DNA from: Seminibacterium arietis
GTDB taxonomy: Bacteria; Pseudomonadota; Gammaproteobacteria; Enterobacterales; Pasteurellaceae
DNA: 64,000 nt
Reading direction: 5' to 3'
Assembly (NCBI RefSeq): GCF_042675725.1
Contig: NZ_JBHTJN010000004.1
Location: forward strand, 1 to 64,000
A model generated the notes under the pieces. It saw only the letters and a list, made by a program, of their open reading frames with translations, made no database searches and had not been told where the DNA came from. Positions 9,398 to 18,958 of this stretch are shown piece by piece (the stretch's first letter is position 1; every line of letters starts with the position of its first letter). A program made the position numbers and the translations under genes.

Positions 9398-9979
9398 ATG
9401 ACCGATTATATTTTAGTAATTATTAGCACCGCACTCATTAACAACTTTGTATTAGTCAAGTTTTTGGGGCTTTGTCCGTTAATGGGTGTATCAAAAAAAA
9501 TCGAAACTGCAATGGGAATGGGCTTAGCAACTATGTTTGTTCTCACCGTTGCGTCGTTGTGTGCTTACTTAATCGATCATTATTTGTTAATTCCTTTAGA
9601 AGGGACATTTTTACGTACATTAGTTTTTATTTTAGTCATTGCAGTGGTCGTTCAGTTTACTGAAATGATGATAAAAAAAACTAGCCCAACTCTTTATCGT
9701 TTACTTGGTATTTTTCTCCCTTTAATTACAACTAATTGTGCAGTGTTAGGTGTAGCATTGCTAAATGTCAATCTTGCTCATAACTTAACTCAATCGGTTA
9801 TTTATGGTTTCAGTGCCTCGCTCGGCTTTGCCTTAGTTCTAATATTATTTGCCTCACTGAGAGAACGGCTAGCTGCGGCAGATGTTCCAAAACCTTTCCG
9901 TGGAGCTTCTATCGCTTTAATCACTGCGGGCTTAATGTCCCTTGCATTTATGGGTTTCACAGGGTTAGTGAGAACATAA
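9398..9979 (+). CDS. rsxA: Ion-translocating electron-transport complex subunit RsxA/RnfA
   Basis: This is an integral membrane subunit of the Rnf/Rsx complex, which couples electron flow between NADH and ferredoxin-like carriers to ion movement. In enterobacteria it also keeps SoxR reduced. The 193 residues form six predicted membrane helices, with the family Cys motifs FLGLCP and TTNCAVLG. The frame stays open upstream to a TTG at 9374, but family members begin with the sequence MTDYIL found at 9398, and length from there equals the E. coli protein (193). The ribosome-binding site before this ATG is poor. It is the first gene of the tightly packed rsxABCDGE-nth run. Confidence 0.93.
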   Translation: MTDYILVIISTALINNFVLVKFLGLCPLMGVSKKIETAMGMGLATMFVLTVASLCAYLIDHYLLIPLEGTFLRTLVFILVIAVVVQFTEMMIKKTSPTLYRLLGIFLPLITTNCAVLGVALLNVNLAHNLTQSVIYGFSASLGFALVLILFASLRERLAAADVPKPFRGASIALITAGLMSLAFMGFTGLVRT

Positions 9980-9980
9980 T

Positions 9981-10559
9981 ATGGCTATGATATATTATAT
10001 CTTAATCTCAGTGGCTATATTGGCACTGCTCTTTGGCATTGTATTAGGCGTTGCATCTATTCACTTTAAAGTAGAAGCTGATCCTATTGTAGAGAAAATC
10101 GATGCTTTACTACCACAAAGCCAGTGTGGGCAATGCGGTTATGCTGGTTGTAAACCCTATGCTGAAGCCATCGCTAATGGAGATTTGATCACAAAATGTA
10201 TTCCAGGTGGACAACCATTAGTAGAAAAAATTGCCGATTTATTAGGTGTAGATACCCCGACAACTGAATTTGCTGAAGACGATAAAGCTAAAGTAGCACT
10301 AATTAATGAAGAAATGTGTATAGGATGTACAAAATGTATTCAAGCTTGCCCTGTCGACGCAATTATTGGTACAAATCGAGCATTACACACTGTTATCGCA
10401 GATCTCTGCACTGGCTGTGAACTTTGTATTGCACCTTGTCCTACAGACTGTATTTCAATAATTAACGTAACTGAGACCATTGATAATTGGGATTGGAAAT
10501 TTAATCCAAATTTAATTATTCCTGTAGTGGAAATTTCATCAGCATCGAGTAAAACATGA
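9981..10559 (+). CDS. rsxB: Electron-transport complex subunit RsxB/RnfB, iron-sulfur protein
   Basis: This membrane-anchored ferredoxin-like subunit has 192 residues. An N-terminal membrane helix (about 4-25) is followed by a cluster-binding domain with Cys49, Cys52, Cys57 and Cys73, where the motif reads CGQCGYAGC. Two 4Fe-4S ferredoxin motifs follow: Cys113/116/119/123 and Cys143/146/149/153. It starts one base after the rsxA stop codon. A second in-frame Met two codons later (9987) is an equally possible start. Confidence 0.95.
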   Translation: MAMIYYILISVAILALLFGIVLGVASIHFKVEADPIVEKIDALLPQSQCGQCGYAGCKPYAEAIANGDLITKCIPGGQPLVEKIADLLGVDTPTTEFAEDDKAKVALINEEMCIGCTKCIQACPVDAIIGTNRALHTVIADLCTGCELCIAPCPTDCISIINVTETIDNWDWKFNPNLIIPVVEISSASSKT

Positions 10560-10572
10560 TTGTGGGGAAATA

Positions 10573-12375
10573 ATGAAAGACGTATTAACGGCATTTAATT
10601 CAGGAAAATTATGGGATTTCCATGGTGGATTTCATCCCCCTGAGATGAAATCTCAATCAAATCAAAAACCAATAAAATCAATAAATTTACCCCGCACTTT
10701 TTATGTTCCAGTGAAACAGCACAGTGGTGTTGCAGGCAATATTATTGTCAACATCGGAGACTATGTCTTAAAAGGTCAACCGTTAACTCAAGGACAAGAA
10801 TTAAGAAGTTTACCTGTTCATGCTCCAACTTCAGGTAAAGTAATTAGTATCGCTCCTTATGTAGCAGCCCACCCTTCAGGCTTATCAGAATTAACTATAG
10901 AGATTCAAGCAGATGGCTTGGATCAGTGGAGAGAGCAATTTCCAATTGAAAATTTTCTCAGTCAAACTCCTGAACAATTAATTGAACGGATTTATCTTGC
11001 TGGAATAGCAGGATTAGGTGGAGCTGTATTCCCCAGTGCTGCTAAAATTAAAACTGCGGAAAAATCAACAAAGTTACTGATTATTAATGGTGCAGAATGC
11101 GAACCTTATATTACTTGTGACGATCGTCTAATGCGAGATTATCCGCAAGATATTATCGAGGGTATTCGGATTTTACGTTATATTTTACGCCCCGAAAAAG
11201 TTGTTATCGCAATAGAAGATAACAAACTTGAAGCGGTGAATACATTAAAACAAGCATTGCATGGTGCAAATGATATTGAAATTAGAGTTATTCCAACAAA
11301 ATATCCCTCAGGTGGAGCAAAGCAATTAATTCAGATTTTAACGGGAATAGAAATTCAAAGTGGTCAACGTTCTTCTTCTGTTGGCATACTTATGCATAAT
11401 GTGGGAACTGCATTTGCTATCAAAAGAGCGGTAATAAATGATGAACCTTTAATTGAACGAGTTGTTACGTTAACAGGTGATAAAATTCTTAATAAAGGAA
11501 ATAGATGGGTTCGCTTAGGTACTCCAGTTCATCATTTACTACAGCAAGTTGATTATAACTATGACAACCGTTTTCCTGTTTTCATGGGGGGACCAATGAT
11601 GGGATTTATTTTGCCTAATTTAAACGTCCCTGTCACTAAAACGACTAACTGCTTGCTTGCTCCAGATCATTTTGAATATTCCCCACCAATTGCAGAGCAA
11701 TCTTGCATTCGTTGTTGTGCTTGTTCCGATGTTTGTCCTGTAAAATTAATGCCACAACAACTTTATTGGTATGCTCGCTCTGAAGATCATGAAAAAACTC
11801 AAGAATATTCACTAACTGATTGTATAGAATGCGGATTATGTGCATATGTTTGCCCAAGTAATATTCCGTTAATTCAATATTTTCGTCAAGAAAAAGCGAA
11901 ACTTTGGCAAATTAAACAACAGGAGAAAAAATCTGAAGAAGCTAAAATTCGTTTTGAAAACCGACAGGCTCGCTTAAATCAAGAGGAACAAGCTCGTAAA
12001 GCCCGAACTCAACGTGCGGCAGAACTACGTCGTGAAGAATTAGCACAGCAACAAGGTATTGATCCAGTACAAGCCGCATTAGCTCGGTTAAAAGCTAAAA
12101 AGCTAGAGACAACTAATACATTGCAAGTCAAAGAAGTGAAAACCTTAACCAATGAAAAAGGTGAACTTTTACCTGACAATAGAGATATTACGGCTTTACG
12201 CAAAGCTCGTCGCTTAAGCAGACAAACAGAAGAAAATAAAGCTGATACTACTACGCAAAGAAAGCTTGAAACCGCTCTTGAACCAAGCGATCCTAAAAAA
12301 GCTGCTATCGCCGCCGCAATTGCAAGAGCAAAAGCAAGAAAAACAGCACAACAACACCAACGAGAGAACAACTAA
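10573..12375 (+). CDS. rsxC: Electron-transport complex subunit RsxC/RnfC
   Basis: This is the peripheral subunit carrying the NADH- and FMN-binding fold plus two 4Fe-4S clusters. The 600 residues include a Gly-rich nucleotide region (AGIAGLGGAVFP). Cluster motifs begin near residue 378 (CIRCCACSDVCP) and 417 (CIECGLCAYVCP). The tail, from about 440, is rich in Ala, Arg and Gln and is predicted to form a coiled coil. It is shorter than in E. coli RsxC (about 740 residues), and this tail is known to vary in length across the family. GGGG sits five bases upstream of the ATG. The stop codon overlaps the rsxD start (TAATG). Confidence 0.95.
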   Translation: MKDVLTAFNSGKLWDFHGGFHPPEMKSQSNQKPIKSINLPRTFYVPVKQHSGVAGNIIVNIGDYVLKGQPLTQGQELRSLPVHAPTSGKVISIAPYVAAHPSGLSELTIEIQADGLDQWREQFPIENFLSQTPEQLIERIYLAGIAGLGGAVFPSAAKIKTAEKSTKLLIINGAECEPYITCDDRLMRDYPQDIIEGIRILRYILRPEKVVIAIEDNKLEAVNTLKQALHGANDIEIRVIPTKYPSGGAKQLIQILTGIEIQSGQRSSSVGILMHNVGTAFAIKRAVINDEPLIERVVTLTGDKILNKGNRWVRLGTPVHHLLQQVDYNYDNRFPVFMGGPMMGFILPNLNVPVTKTTNCLLAPDHFEYSPPIAEQSCIRCCACSDVCPVKLMPQQLYWYARSEDHEKTQEYSLTDCIECGLCAYVCPSNIPLIQYFRQEKAKLWQIKQQEKKSEEAKIRFENRQARLNQEEQARKARTQRAAELRREELAQQQGIDPVQAALARLKAKKLETTNTLQVKEVKTLTNEKGELLPDNRDITALRKARRLSRQTEENKADTTTQRKLETALEPSDPKKAAIAAAIARAKARKTAQQHQRENN

Positions 12376-13463
12376 TGTTTAAAATGAAAAGTTCACCCCA
12401 CACTCATTCAGGTAAACGTACAGCTCATATTATGTTATGGGTTATCGTTGCTATGCTCCCAGCAATTGCAGGGCAAATTTATTATTTTGGTTTTGGTGTA
12501 CTAATTCAGTCTTGCCTTGCTATTTGTTTTGCTTTGCTATTGGAGCTTATCGTCACTATTTTACGTAAAAAACCAATATACTTTTATATTGGTGATTTCA
12601 GTATCGTATTAACTGCATTAATTTTAGCAGTAGCTATTCCTTCTTATTCCCCCTACTGGGTAATCTTAATTGGAACTTTTTGTGCAGTTATTTTAGGTAA
12701 ACATGTTTATGGAGGATTAGGTCAAAACTTATTTAACCCAGCGATGGTTGGTTATGTAATTTTACTTATTTCCTTTCCATTACAAATGACTACCTGGTTA
12801 CCTCCAATACGATTATTAAATGAACCGCCAACATTCTATGATTCCTATTCACTAATATTTAATGGATTCACTAGCGATGGTTTTAGCTTACATCAGCTAA
12901 CTTCTGCAATTGACGGAATTACACAAGCAACACCTTTAGATGCAGTTAAAACACATATAAAATCGGGAATAGAGCATATTTCACAACTAAATTCTTCACC
13001 AATTTTTCAATCTTTTCTTTCTGATAATATCGATCAAATATCACTAGGACTAGGTTGGGCTCAAATCAACATCCTTTTCTTAGTTGGTGGTCTATTTTTA
13101 CTTTGGAAAAAAATTATTCACTGGCATATCCCAGTTGCACTGTTAACTACTATGTTTACTATTTCAACAATTCATTTTTTCTTTTCTGATACAGTACCTC
13201 AACCTTTATGGCAGCTCTTCAGTGGATCAACTATGTTTGCCGCCTTTTTCATCGCCACCGATCCTGTCACAGCATCAATCACACCTAGAGGTAAACTGAT
13301 ATTTGGTGCTATTGTAGGTGCGTTAATTTGTTTAATCCGTTTTAAAGGTGGCTATCCCGATGGTACTGCATTCGCTATTTTATTAGCAAATATTTGTGTT
13401 CCTTTAATCGATCACTACACTCGTCCAATAATCAATGGGCATCAGAAAAGGGAGATAAAATAA
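12375..13463 (+). CDS. rsxD: Electron-transport complex subunit RsxD/RnfD, flavin-linked membrane protein
   Basis: This 362-residue integral membrane subunit is related to NqrB. It has about nine membrane helices and a periplasmic insertion around 140-215. Thr186 in TQATPLDAVK matches the position where FMN is attached covalently through phosphate in the family. Conserved GGLGQNLFNPAM (113-124) and FFIATDPVTA are also present. The start overlaps the rsxC stop codon by one base and the stop overlaps the rsxG start, so translation of the three genes is probably coupled. Confidence 0.95.
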   Translation: MFKMKSSPHTHSGKRTAHIMLWVIVAMLPAIAGQIYYFGFGVLIQSCLAICFALLLELIVTILRKKPIYFYIGDFSIVLTALILAVAIPSYSPYWVILIGTFCAVILGKHVYGGLGQNLFNPAMVGYVILLISFPLQMTTWLPPIRLLNEPPTFYDSYSLIFNGFTSDGFSLHQLTSAIDGITQATPLDAVKTHIKSGIEHISQLNSSPIFQSFLSDNIDQISLGLGWAQINILFLVGGLFLLWKKIIHWHIPVALLTTMFTISTIHFFFSDTVPQPLWQLFSGSTMFAAFFIATDPVTASITPRGKLIFGAIVGALICLIRFKGGYPDGTAFAILLANICVPLIDHYTRPIINGHQKREIK

Positions 13464-14125
13464 TGAAAACACTTAATGTCAGTTTTCGCTATGGTGTCAC
13501 TCTTGGTATCACTGCTTTAATTTGTACCGCACTTTCTGTTGGTTTTTATTTTCTGACTCAAGACAGAATCCAACGAGCAATCGCTACACAGCAGCAAGAG
13601 CTACTTTCTCAAATTATTCCCTCAAAATACTATGATAATGATCTACTAGCAAGCTGCACTACATTTGATATAGAGATATTAAAACAAACTCGAATTGATA
13701 AAATATGTACTGCACAAAAGAATCATCTAAACACTGCTTATATTTACGAAACAGTTGCAACTGATGGCTACTCTGGTAATATTCGACTCATCGTTGGCAT
13801 CACGCTAGAAGGAAAAATTCTTGGTGTAAGAGTGACGAATCATAACGAAACGCCAGGTTTAGGGGATAAAATAGAATTGCGTATTTCTGACTGGATTTTA
13901 TCTTTTAATGATCAACAAATTGATCCTAACAATTTAGGAAGCTGGGCAGTAAAAAAAGATGGAGGAAAATTTGATCAATTTACAGGAGCTACTATTACAC
14001 CTCGTGCAGTTGTTAATCAAGTAAAACAATCGGCTTTAGCTATATTGCAATTTATTAATTACGCTCAACTAAACAACGAACAAAATGAAGATAATGCAAA
14101 ATCTAAAAAAAACACACCGCACTAG
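13463..14125 (+). CDS. rsxG: Electron-transport complex subunit RsxG/RnfG, covalent flavoprotein
   Basis: This 220-residue subunit has one N-terminal membrane helix (about 9-31) and a periplasmic FMN-binding domain. TGATIT (174-179) is the FMN attachment motif, with Thr177 as the probable linked residue. The HNETPGLGDKIE segment is conserved in the family. The open frame extends upstream inside rsxD, but the ATG at 13463 follows GGGAG and overlaps the rsxD stop codon, so it is the start. The C-terminal tail is Asn/Lys-rich. Confidence 0.95.
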   Translation: MKTLNVSFRYGVTLGITALICTALSVGFYFLTQDRIQRAIATQQQELLSQIIPSKYYDNDLLASCTTFDIEILKQTRIDKICTAQKNHLNTAYIYETVATDGYSGNIRLIVGITLEGKILGVRVTNHNETPGLGDKIELRISDWILSFNDQQIDPNNLGSWAVKKDGGKFDQFTGATITPRAVVNQVKQSALAILQFINYAQLNNEQNEDNAKSKKNTPH

Positions 14126-14130
14126 CTTGG

Positions 14131-14156
14131 ATTTTGAGAAAAATCAAACTCAAAAT
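14131..14156 (+). other. Small stem-loop between rsxG and rsxE
   Basis: ATTTTGAG (14131-14138) pairs perfectly with CTCAAAAT (14149-14156) across a 10-base loop, in the only gap of the rsx operon longer than 15 bases. The stem is AT-rich with no U-run, so an RNA-stability or translation role is more likely than termination. Confidence 0.4.
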
Positions 14157-14180
14157 CAAGAAGATATAGAGTAAAATACA

Positions 14181-14852
14181 ATGACAAAACAACATACAGT
14201 AAAAAAAGAGACTAAAAGTACTATATGGGCAACGCTGTTAAAACAAGGGGTGTGGCATAATAACCCTACTTTAGTACAATTATTAGGACTTTGTCCTCTT
14301 CTTGCCGTGTCTTCTACTGCAACAAATGCTCTGGGTTTAGGCTTTGCTACCATTATTGTACTAGTTTGCACCAATACAGTAATTTCATTGTTTCGCTATA
14401 AAATTGCTTATGAAATTCGTATTCCTATTTATGTTATGATTATCGCCACTACGGTGACATTAGTGCAATTAATGATGAATGCCTACACTTATACACTCTA
14501 TCAATCACTTGGCATTTTTATTCCGCTCATTGTTACTAATTGTATTGTTATCGGTCGTGCAGAAGCATTTGCCTCTAAAAATACAATACTTCATTCTTTA
14601 TTTGATGGTTTTTCTATGGGATTAGGAATGACTTTTAGTTTGTTATTACTCGGTTCAATTCGAGAAGTTATAGGTACAGGAAAACTTTTCACTGGGATTG
14701 AAAATTTATTGGGTAACTGGGCAGCTGTATTGCATGTGGAAATATTTCCACTTCACAATAATTTTCTGTTAGCTATTTTACCGCCAGGAGCATTCTTAAC
14801 TTTAGGCTTCTTACTTGCACTTAAAAATTTTGTAGATCAGAAAATAAAATAG
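14181..14852 (+). CDS. rsxE: Electron-transport complex subunit RsxE/RnfE
   Basis: This integral membrane subunit (223 residues, six helices) is a paralogue of RsxA. The motifs VQLLGLCPLLAVS and IVTNCIVIGRAEAFAS are the RsxE counterparts of those in RsxA and carry the conserved Cys residues. It ends one base before nth, an arrangement also seen in H. influenzae and E. coli. Confidence 0.95.
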   Translation: MTKQHTVKKETKSTIWATLLKQGVWHNNPTLVQLLGLCPLLAVSSTATNALGLGFATIIVLVCTNTVISLFRYKIAYEIRIPIYVMIIATTVTLVQLMMNAYTYTLYQSLGIFIPLIVTNCIVIGRAEAFASKNTILHSLFDGFSMGLGMTFSLLLLGSIREVIGTGKLFTGIENLLGNWAAVLHVEIFPLHNNFLLAILPPGAFLTLGFLLALKNFVDQKIK

Positions 14853-14853
14853 T

Positions 14854-15489
14854 ATGAATAAGCAAAAACGTATTGAGATATTAACCCGTTTACGTAATCA
14901 TAATCCGACACCAACAACTGAATTAAATTATACTTCGCCTTTTGAGTTATTAATTGCTGTAATTTTATCTGCACAAGCAACTGATAAAGGTGTTAATAAA
15001 GCTACGGCTAAGCTTTTTCCCATTGCAAATACACCGCAACAGATATTTGATCTTGGCATAGATGGGCTAAAGAGCTATATAAAAACGATAGGACTTTATA
15101 ACAGTAAAGCAGAAAATATTATCAAAACTTGCCGCGATTTAATTGAAAAATATGATAGTCAAGTACCAGAGAGTCGTGAAGAATTAGAAAGTCTTGCTGG
15201 CGTAGGACGAAAAACAGCTAACGTAGTTTTAAATACTGCATTTGGTCACCCAACAATTGCTGTTGATACACATATATTTCGAGTCTGTAATCGAACAGGT
15301 TTTGCATCGGGTAAGAACGTATTGAAAGTAGAAGAAAAGCTACTCAGTGTTGTACCAGCAGAGTTTAAAGTTGATGTTCATCATTGGCTAATTTTACATG
15401 GTCGCTATACTTGTATAGCAAGGAAGCCTCGTTGTGGCTCTTGTATTATTGAAGATCTATGCGAATACAAAGACAAAACAGAAAGTTAA
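14854..15489 (+). CDS. nth: Endonuclease III, DNA glycosylase/AP lyase
   Basis: It removes oxidised pyrimidines and cleaves abasic sites in base-excision repair. The 211 residues match the family length. The helix-hairpin-helix LAGVGRKTANVV contains the catalytic Lys120. Asp138 lies in AVDTHIFRV. The 4Fe-4S cluster ligands are Cys187, Cys194, Cys197 and Cys203. It is separated from rsxE by one base and is probably translated as part of that message. Confidence 0.97.
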   Translation: MNKQKRIEILTRLRNHNPTPTTELNYTSPFELLIAVILSAQATDKGVNKATAKLFPIANTPQQIFDLGIDGLKSYIKTIGLYNSKAENIIKTCRDLIEKYDSQVPESREELESLAGVGRKTANVVLNTAFGHPTIAVDTHIFRVCNRTGFASGKNVLKVEEKLLSVVPAEFKVDVHHWLILHGRYTCIARKPRCGSCIIEDLCEYKDKTES

Positions 15490-15527
15490 ATACCAATCCC
15501 AGTAACCCAGATATGAGGTAAATTATA

Positions 15528-16883
15528 ATGACAAAACCAGAAAGACAAACTTGGACAAATCGATTAACTTATGTACTTACTGTTGCAGGAGCAACAGTGG
15601 GTTTTGGTGCTACTTGGCGGTTTCCTTATTTAGTTGGGGAAAATGGTGGTGGGGCCTACGTACTTCTTTTTTGTGTAGCTATGATACTCATTGGTATTCC
15701 CATGATTTTAGTAGAAAATGTAATAGGAAGACGTCTACATGTTAATTCGATTGATGCCTTTAACACTAAAAATCGCTCTATTTCTAAGTACTGGAAAATA
15801 ATCGGCTATATGGGGTTACTTGGTGCATTCGGTATCATGGCATATTACATGGTGTTAGGCGGTTGGGTTATCAACTATATCATCAGCTTAATTAGCGGTA
15901 GTTTAGATATTTCATCGGTCATCACCAAAGAGCAAGCTAAACAATTCTATGATACTAGTATCGCTGGAAGTCCTTTACAAATCATTCTATACACTTTTAT
16001 TTTTGTGTTCATTAACTATATTATTTTAATTAAAGGAATCATTGCAGGAATTGAAAGAGCAGTAAAATATTTAATGCCATTATTGTTTTTATTTCTTATC
16101 GGCATGGTAATCCGTAATATAACTTTACCTGGTGCAATGGAAGGAATTATTTATTACTTAAAACCTGATTTCTCTAAAATTACACCGCACTTATTTATTA
16201 TGGTTTTAGGACAAGTTTTCTTTGCATTAAGTTTGGGATTCGGTGTATTGATTACTTTATCTAGCTATTTAAGCAAAACAGAAAATTTAGTTCAAACTGC
16301 TATTATCACAGGTTTTACTAACACTGTTATTGCAGTATTAGCTGGATTTATGATTTTTCCTTCTCTCTTTAGCTTCGGCATTGAACCTAATGCAGGACCA
16401 ACTTTAGTATTCCAAAGTTTACCAATTGTATTTTCACACTTATGGGCAGGACGCTTCTTTGCTGTGATTTTCTTTGGTCTACTACTAATCGCGGCACTAA
16501 CCACATCAATCACTATTTATGAGGTTATCATTACCGCACTACAAGAAAAACTCAAATTTCGCCGTAGCAAAGCAATTATTGTAACTTTGGGCGGTATTTT
16601 CTTATTGGGTAATATTCCCTCAATTTTAGGGGATAATTCATTAAAAGATATTACATTTTTTGGTAAAAGCATTTTTGATACATTTGACTATGTCAGTGGT
16701 AATATCTTATTTTTATTGACCGCACTTGGATGTGCTATTTTCGTTGGTTTTGTATTGAAAGAAGAAGCTAAGCAAGAATTATCTTCAACACCAAATTCGC
16801 TGTTTAGTACCATTTGGTTCAATTATGTTAAGTTTGTTGTTCCACTCATTATTTTAGTTATCTTTATTAGCAACTTAATCTAA
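15528..16883 (+). CDS. Sodium-dependent transporter of the NSS (SNF) family
   Basis: This inner-membrane Na+ symporter of 451 residues has 11-12 predicted helices. The TM1 signature reads GATVGFGATWRFPY, in place of the more usual GxxVGLGNxWRFPY, and GGGAYVLLF follows. The bacterial members transport amino acids such as tryptophan, tyrosine or leucine. The substrate here cannot be assigned. It follows nth by 38 bases, as does the homologous gene in H. influenzae, so cotranscription with rsx-nth is possible. Confidence 0.88.
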   Translation: MTKPERQTWTNRLTYVLTVAGATVGFGATWRFPYLVGENGGGAYVLLFCVAMILIGIPMILVENVIGRRLHVNSIDAFNTKNRSISKYWKIIGYMGLLGAFGIMAYYMVLGGWVINYIISLISGSLDISSVITKEQAKQFYDTSIAGSPLQIILYTFIFVFINYIILIKGIIAGIERAVKYLMPLLFLFLIGMVIRNITLPGAMEGIIYYLKPDFSKITPHLFIMVLGQVFFALSLGFGVLITLSSYLSKTENLVQTAIITGFTNTVIAVLAGFMIFPSLFSFGIEPNAGPTLVFQSLPIVFSHLWAGRFFAVIFFGLLLIAALTTSITIYEVIITALQEKLKFRRSKAIIVTLGGIFLLGNIPSILGDNSLKDITFFGKSIFDTFDYVSGNILFLLTALGCAIFVGFVLKEEAKQELSSTPNSLFSTIWFNYVKFVVPLIILVIFISNLI

Positions 16884-16886
16884 CTA

Positions 16887-16913
16887 TAAAGCCTGAGCTT
16901 ATCTCAGGCTTTA
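16887..16913. terminator. Bidirectional terminator between the NSS transporter gene and uup
   Basis: TAAAGCCTGAG (16887-16897) and CTCAGGCTTTA (16903-16913) form an 11-bp perfect stem with a 5-base loop between two convergent genes. Confidence 0.85.
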
Positions 16914-16916
16914 CTA

Positions 16917-18851
16917 TTATTTTTGTTTGCTTTGTATTCCTTCTAAATATTCCCATCGGCTAAATGCTAATTCAAATTCCTGCTCTGCTTCTGCAAGTTT
17001 CTGTAATTTAACTGTCGTTTGTTCATACGATTGTTGAAAAAATGCGGGATCAGCTATTTCATTCTGAAATATAATGATTTTTTGTTCTAATTGTTCTAGT
17101 AATAAAGGCAACTGCTCCAATTCTCGTTGTTCTTTATAAGACAATTTCTGCTGACGCTTTTTGGGTACCTGATTCAATTCGTTATCAGATTGTACCGCAC
17201 TTTGTGGTGATACATTTTTCACTTTCAGCTGAGATTTAACTTTCGTTGCTAGGCTATTTTCTTGCTGCTGACGTGCATCATAAAAACCGCCAACGTATTT
17301 TCCTAGTGTACCTTCACCTTCAAAAAAATAGCATTCAGTAGCAGTATTATCAATAAATTGACGATCATGACTAACAATTAATAATGTTCCTTGATAATCT
17401 GTTAATAAATCTTCTAATAATTCTAAGGTTTCAACATCTAAATCATTAGTAGGTTCATCTAAAATCAATAAATTATTAGGTTTAAGGAGCAATTTCGCTA
17501 ATAATAGACGATTGCGTTCACCGCCAGATAACGCTTTAACTGGAGTCATTGCCCGTCTTGGTGGAAATAAGAAATCCTGTAGATAACCTAATACATGACG
17601 TTTTACACCATTAACTTCAATATCCTGTTTGCCATCAGCTACATTGTCCATTACCGTTTTTTCTAGATCTAGTTCTGCACGGTATTGATCAAAATAAGCA
17701 ATATCCAATTTTGTACCACATTTAATACTACCAGAACAGGGTTGCAATTCTCCTAATAACAGTTTGATAAAAGTAGTTTTTCCACAACCATTTGGACCAA
17801 CTAATGCAATTTTATCGCCTCTTAATATAGTAGTGCTAAAGTTTTTTAACAATGTTTTACCAGCTATTTCATAGGTTACATTTTGTAGATCAAATATGAT
17901 TTTACCCGAACGATTAATGTTATCTATTTGTAATTTCGCCGTTCCCATTACATCACGACGTTGACGCCGAGCTTCTCGCAAAGCTTTCAATGCTCTAACT
18001 CGCCCTTCATTTCTAGTGCGACGAGCCTTAATACCTTGTCGAATCCAAATTTCCTCCTGTGCCAATTTTTTATCAAATAGCTCATTTTGCAATGTTTCGA
18101 CACGTAAATTCTCTTCTTTGGTTGCTAGATAAAGATCATAATCTCCAGGATAAGAAACTAATTTACCTCGATCAAGATCAACAATTCTCGTCGCAATTTT
18201 ACGGATAAATGCACGATCATGAGAAATAAAAACAATACTGCCACTAAAATCTTGTAAAAGATTTTCTAACCAATCAATTACTTCAATATCTAAATGATTA
18301 GTTGGTTCATCTAATAATAATACGTCAGGTTCACAGACTAATGCTCTAGCCAAAGCTGCCTTTCGTAACCAGCCACCAGATAATTGGGCTAGGGGCATAT
18401 TGGGATTTAACTCTAATTTTAATAAAATTTCTTTAATTTTATTTTCAAATCGCCATCCTCCTAAATGCTCAAGTTTACTTTGAACACTCGCTAATTGATT
18501 CAATTTTTGTTCGCTATAATCTTGCTCTAAAGATAGAGAAATACGATGATAGTCTTTTAATAATTCCGCTAAGTGTCCAATGCCTTCAGCCACATAATCA
18601 AACACATTACCCTTCTCATGACGAGGTGGATCTTGCTCTAAACGAGAAATAATCACTCCTTGAGCAAGTTGCAAACGCCCATCATCAAGTGCAGTATCTC
18701 CAGACAAAATCTTCAATAATGTTGATTTCCCTGCACCATTACGTCCCACTAAACACAATCTTTCACCTGTTTCAATGTGTAAATCAGTATGATCTAATAA
18801 GGGATGATCACTAAAAGAAAGATACGCATCGGTTAAACTGATTAATGCCAC
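16917..18851 (-). CDS. uup: ABC-F family ATPase Uup
   Basis: This soluble protein of 644 residues has two ABC domains and no membrane segment. The first domain shows GRNGAGKS (36-43), LSGGWLRKAALA and LLLDEPTNHLD. The second shows GPNGCGKTT, LSGGERNRLLLA and LILDEPTNDLD. An Arg-rich linker lies between them, and a coiled-coil C-terminal domain (about 560-640) is the mark of Uup within ABC-F. The family acts on ribosomes or branched DNA structures; in E. coli, uup loss raises transposon excision. It is a single gene with no clear operon partner. Confidence 0.93.
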   Translation of the reverse strand: MALISLTDAYLSFSDHPLLDHTDLHIETGERLCLVGRNGAGKSTLLKILSGDTALDDGRLQLAQGVIISRLEQDPPRHEKGNVFDYVAEGIGHLAELLKDYHRISLSLEQDYSEQKLNQLASVQSKLEHLGGWRFENKIKEILLKLELNPNMPLAQLSGGWLRKAALARALVCEPDVLLLDEPTNHLDIEVIDWLENLLQDFSGSIVFISHDRAFIRKIATRIVDLDRGKLVSYPGDYDLYLATKEENLRVETLQNELFDKKLAQEEIWIRQGIKARRTRNEGRVRALKALREARRQRRDVMGTAKLQIDNINRSGKIIFDLQNVTYEIAGKTLLKNFSTTILRGDKIALVGPNGCGKTTFIKLLLGELQPCSGSIKCGTKLDIAYFDQYRAELDLEKTVMDNVADGKQDIEVNGVKRHVLGYLQDFLFPPRRAMTPVKALSGGERNRLLLAKLLLKPNNLLILDEPTNDLDVETLELLEDLLTDYQGTLLIVSHDRQFIDNTATECYFFEGEGTLGKYVGGFYDARQQQENSLATKVKSQLKVKNVSPQSAVQSDNELNQVPKKRQQKLSYKEQRELEQLPLLLEQLEQKIIIFQNEIADPAFFQQSYEQTTVKLQKLAEAEQEFELAFSRWEYLEGIQSKQK

Positions 18852-18958
18852 TATAAGTCCTTAAAATATGTTGGAAAAGTAAACTTTTTGCTGATTTTAT
18901 CAGTTTTACTCTTCTTTTTCAGCTCAAAACAACTTAACTTTAATTTTTTGTTATCAAA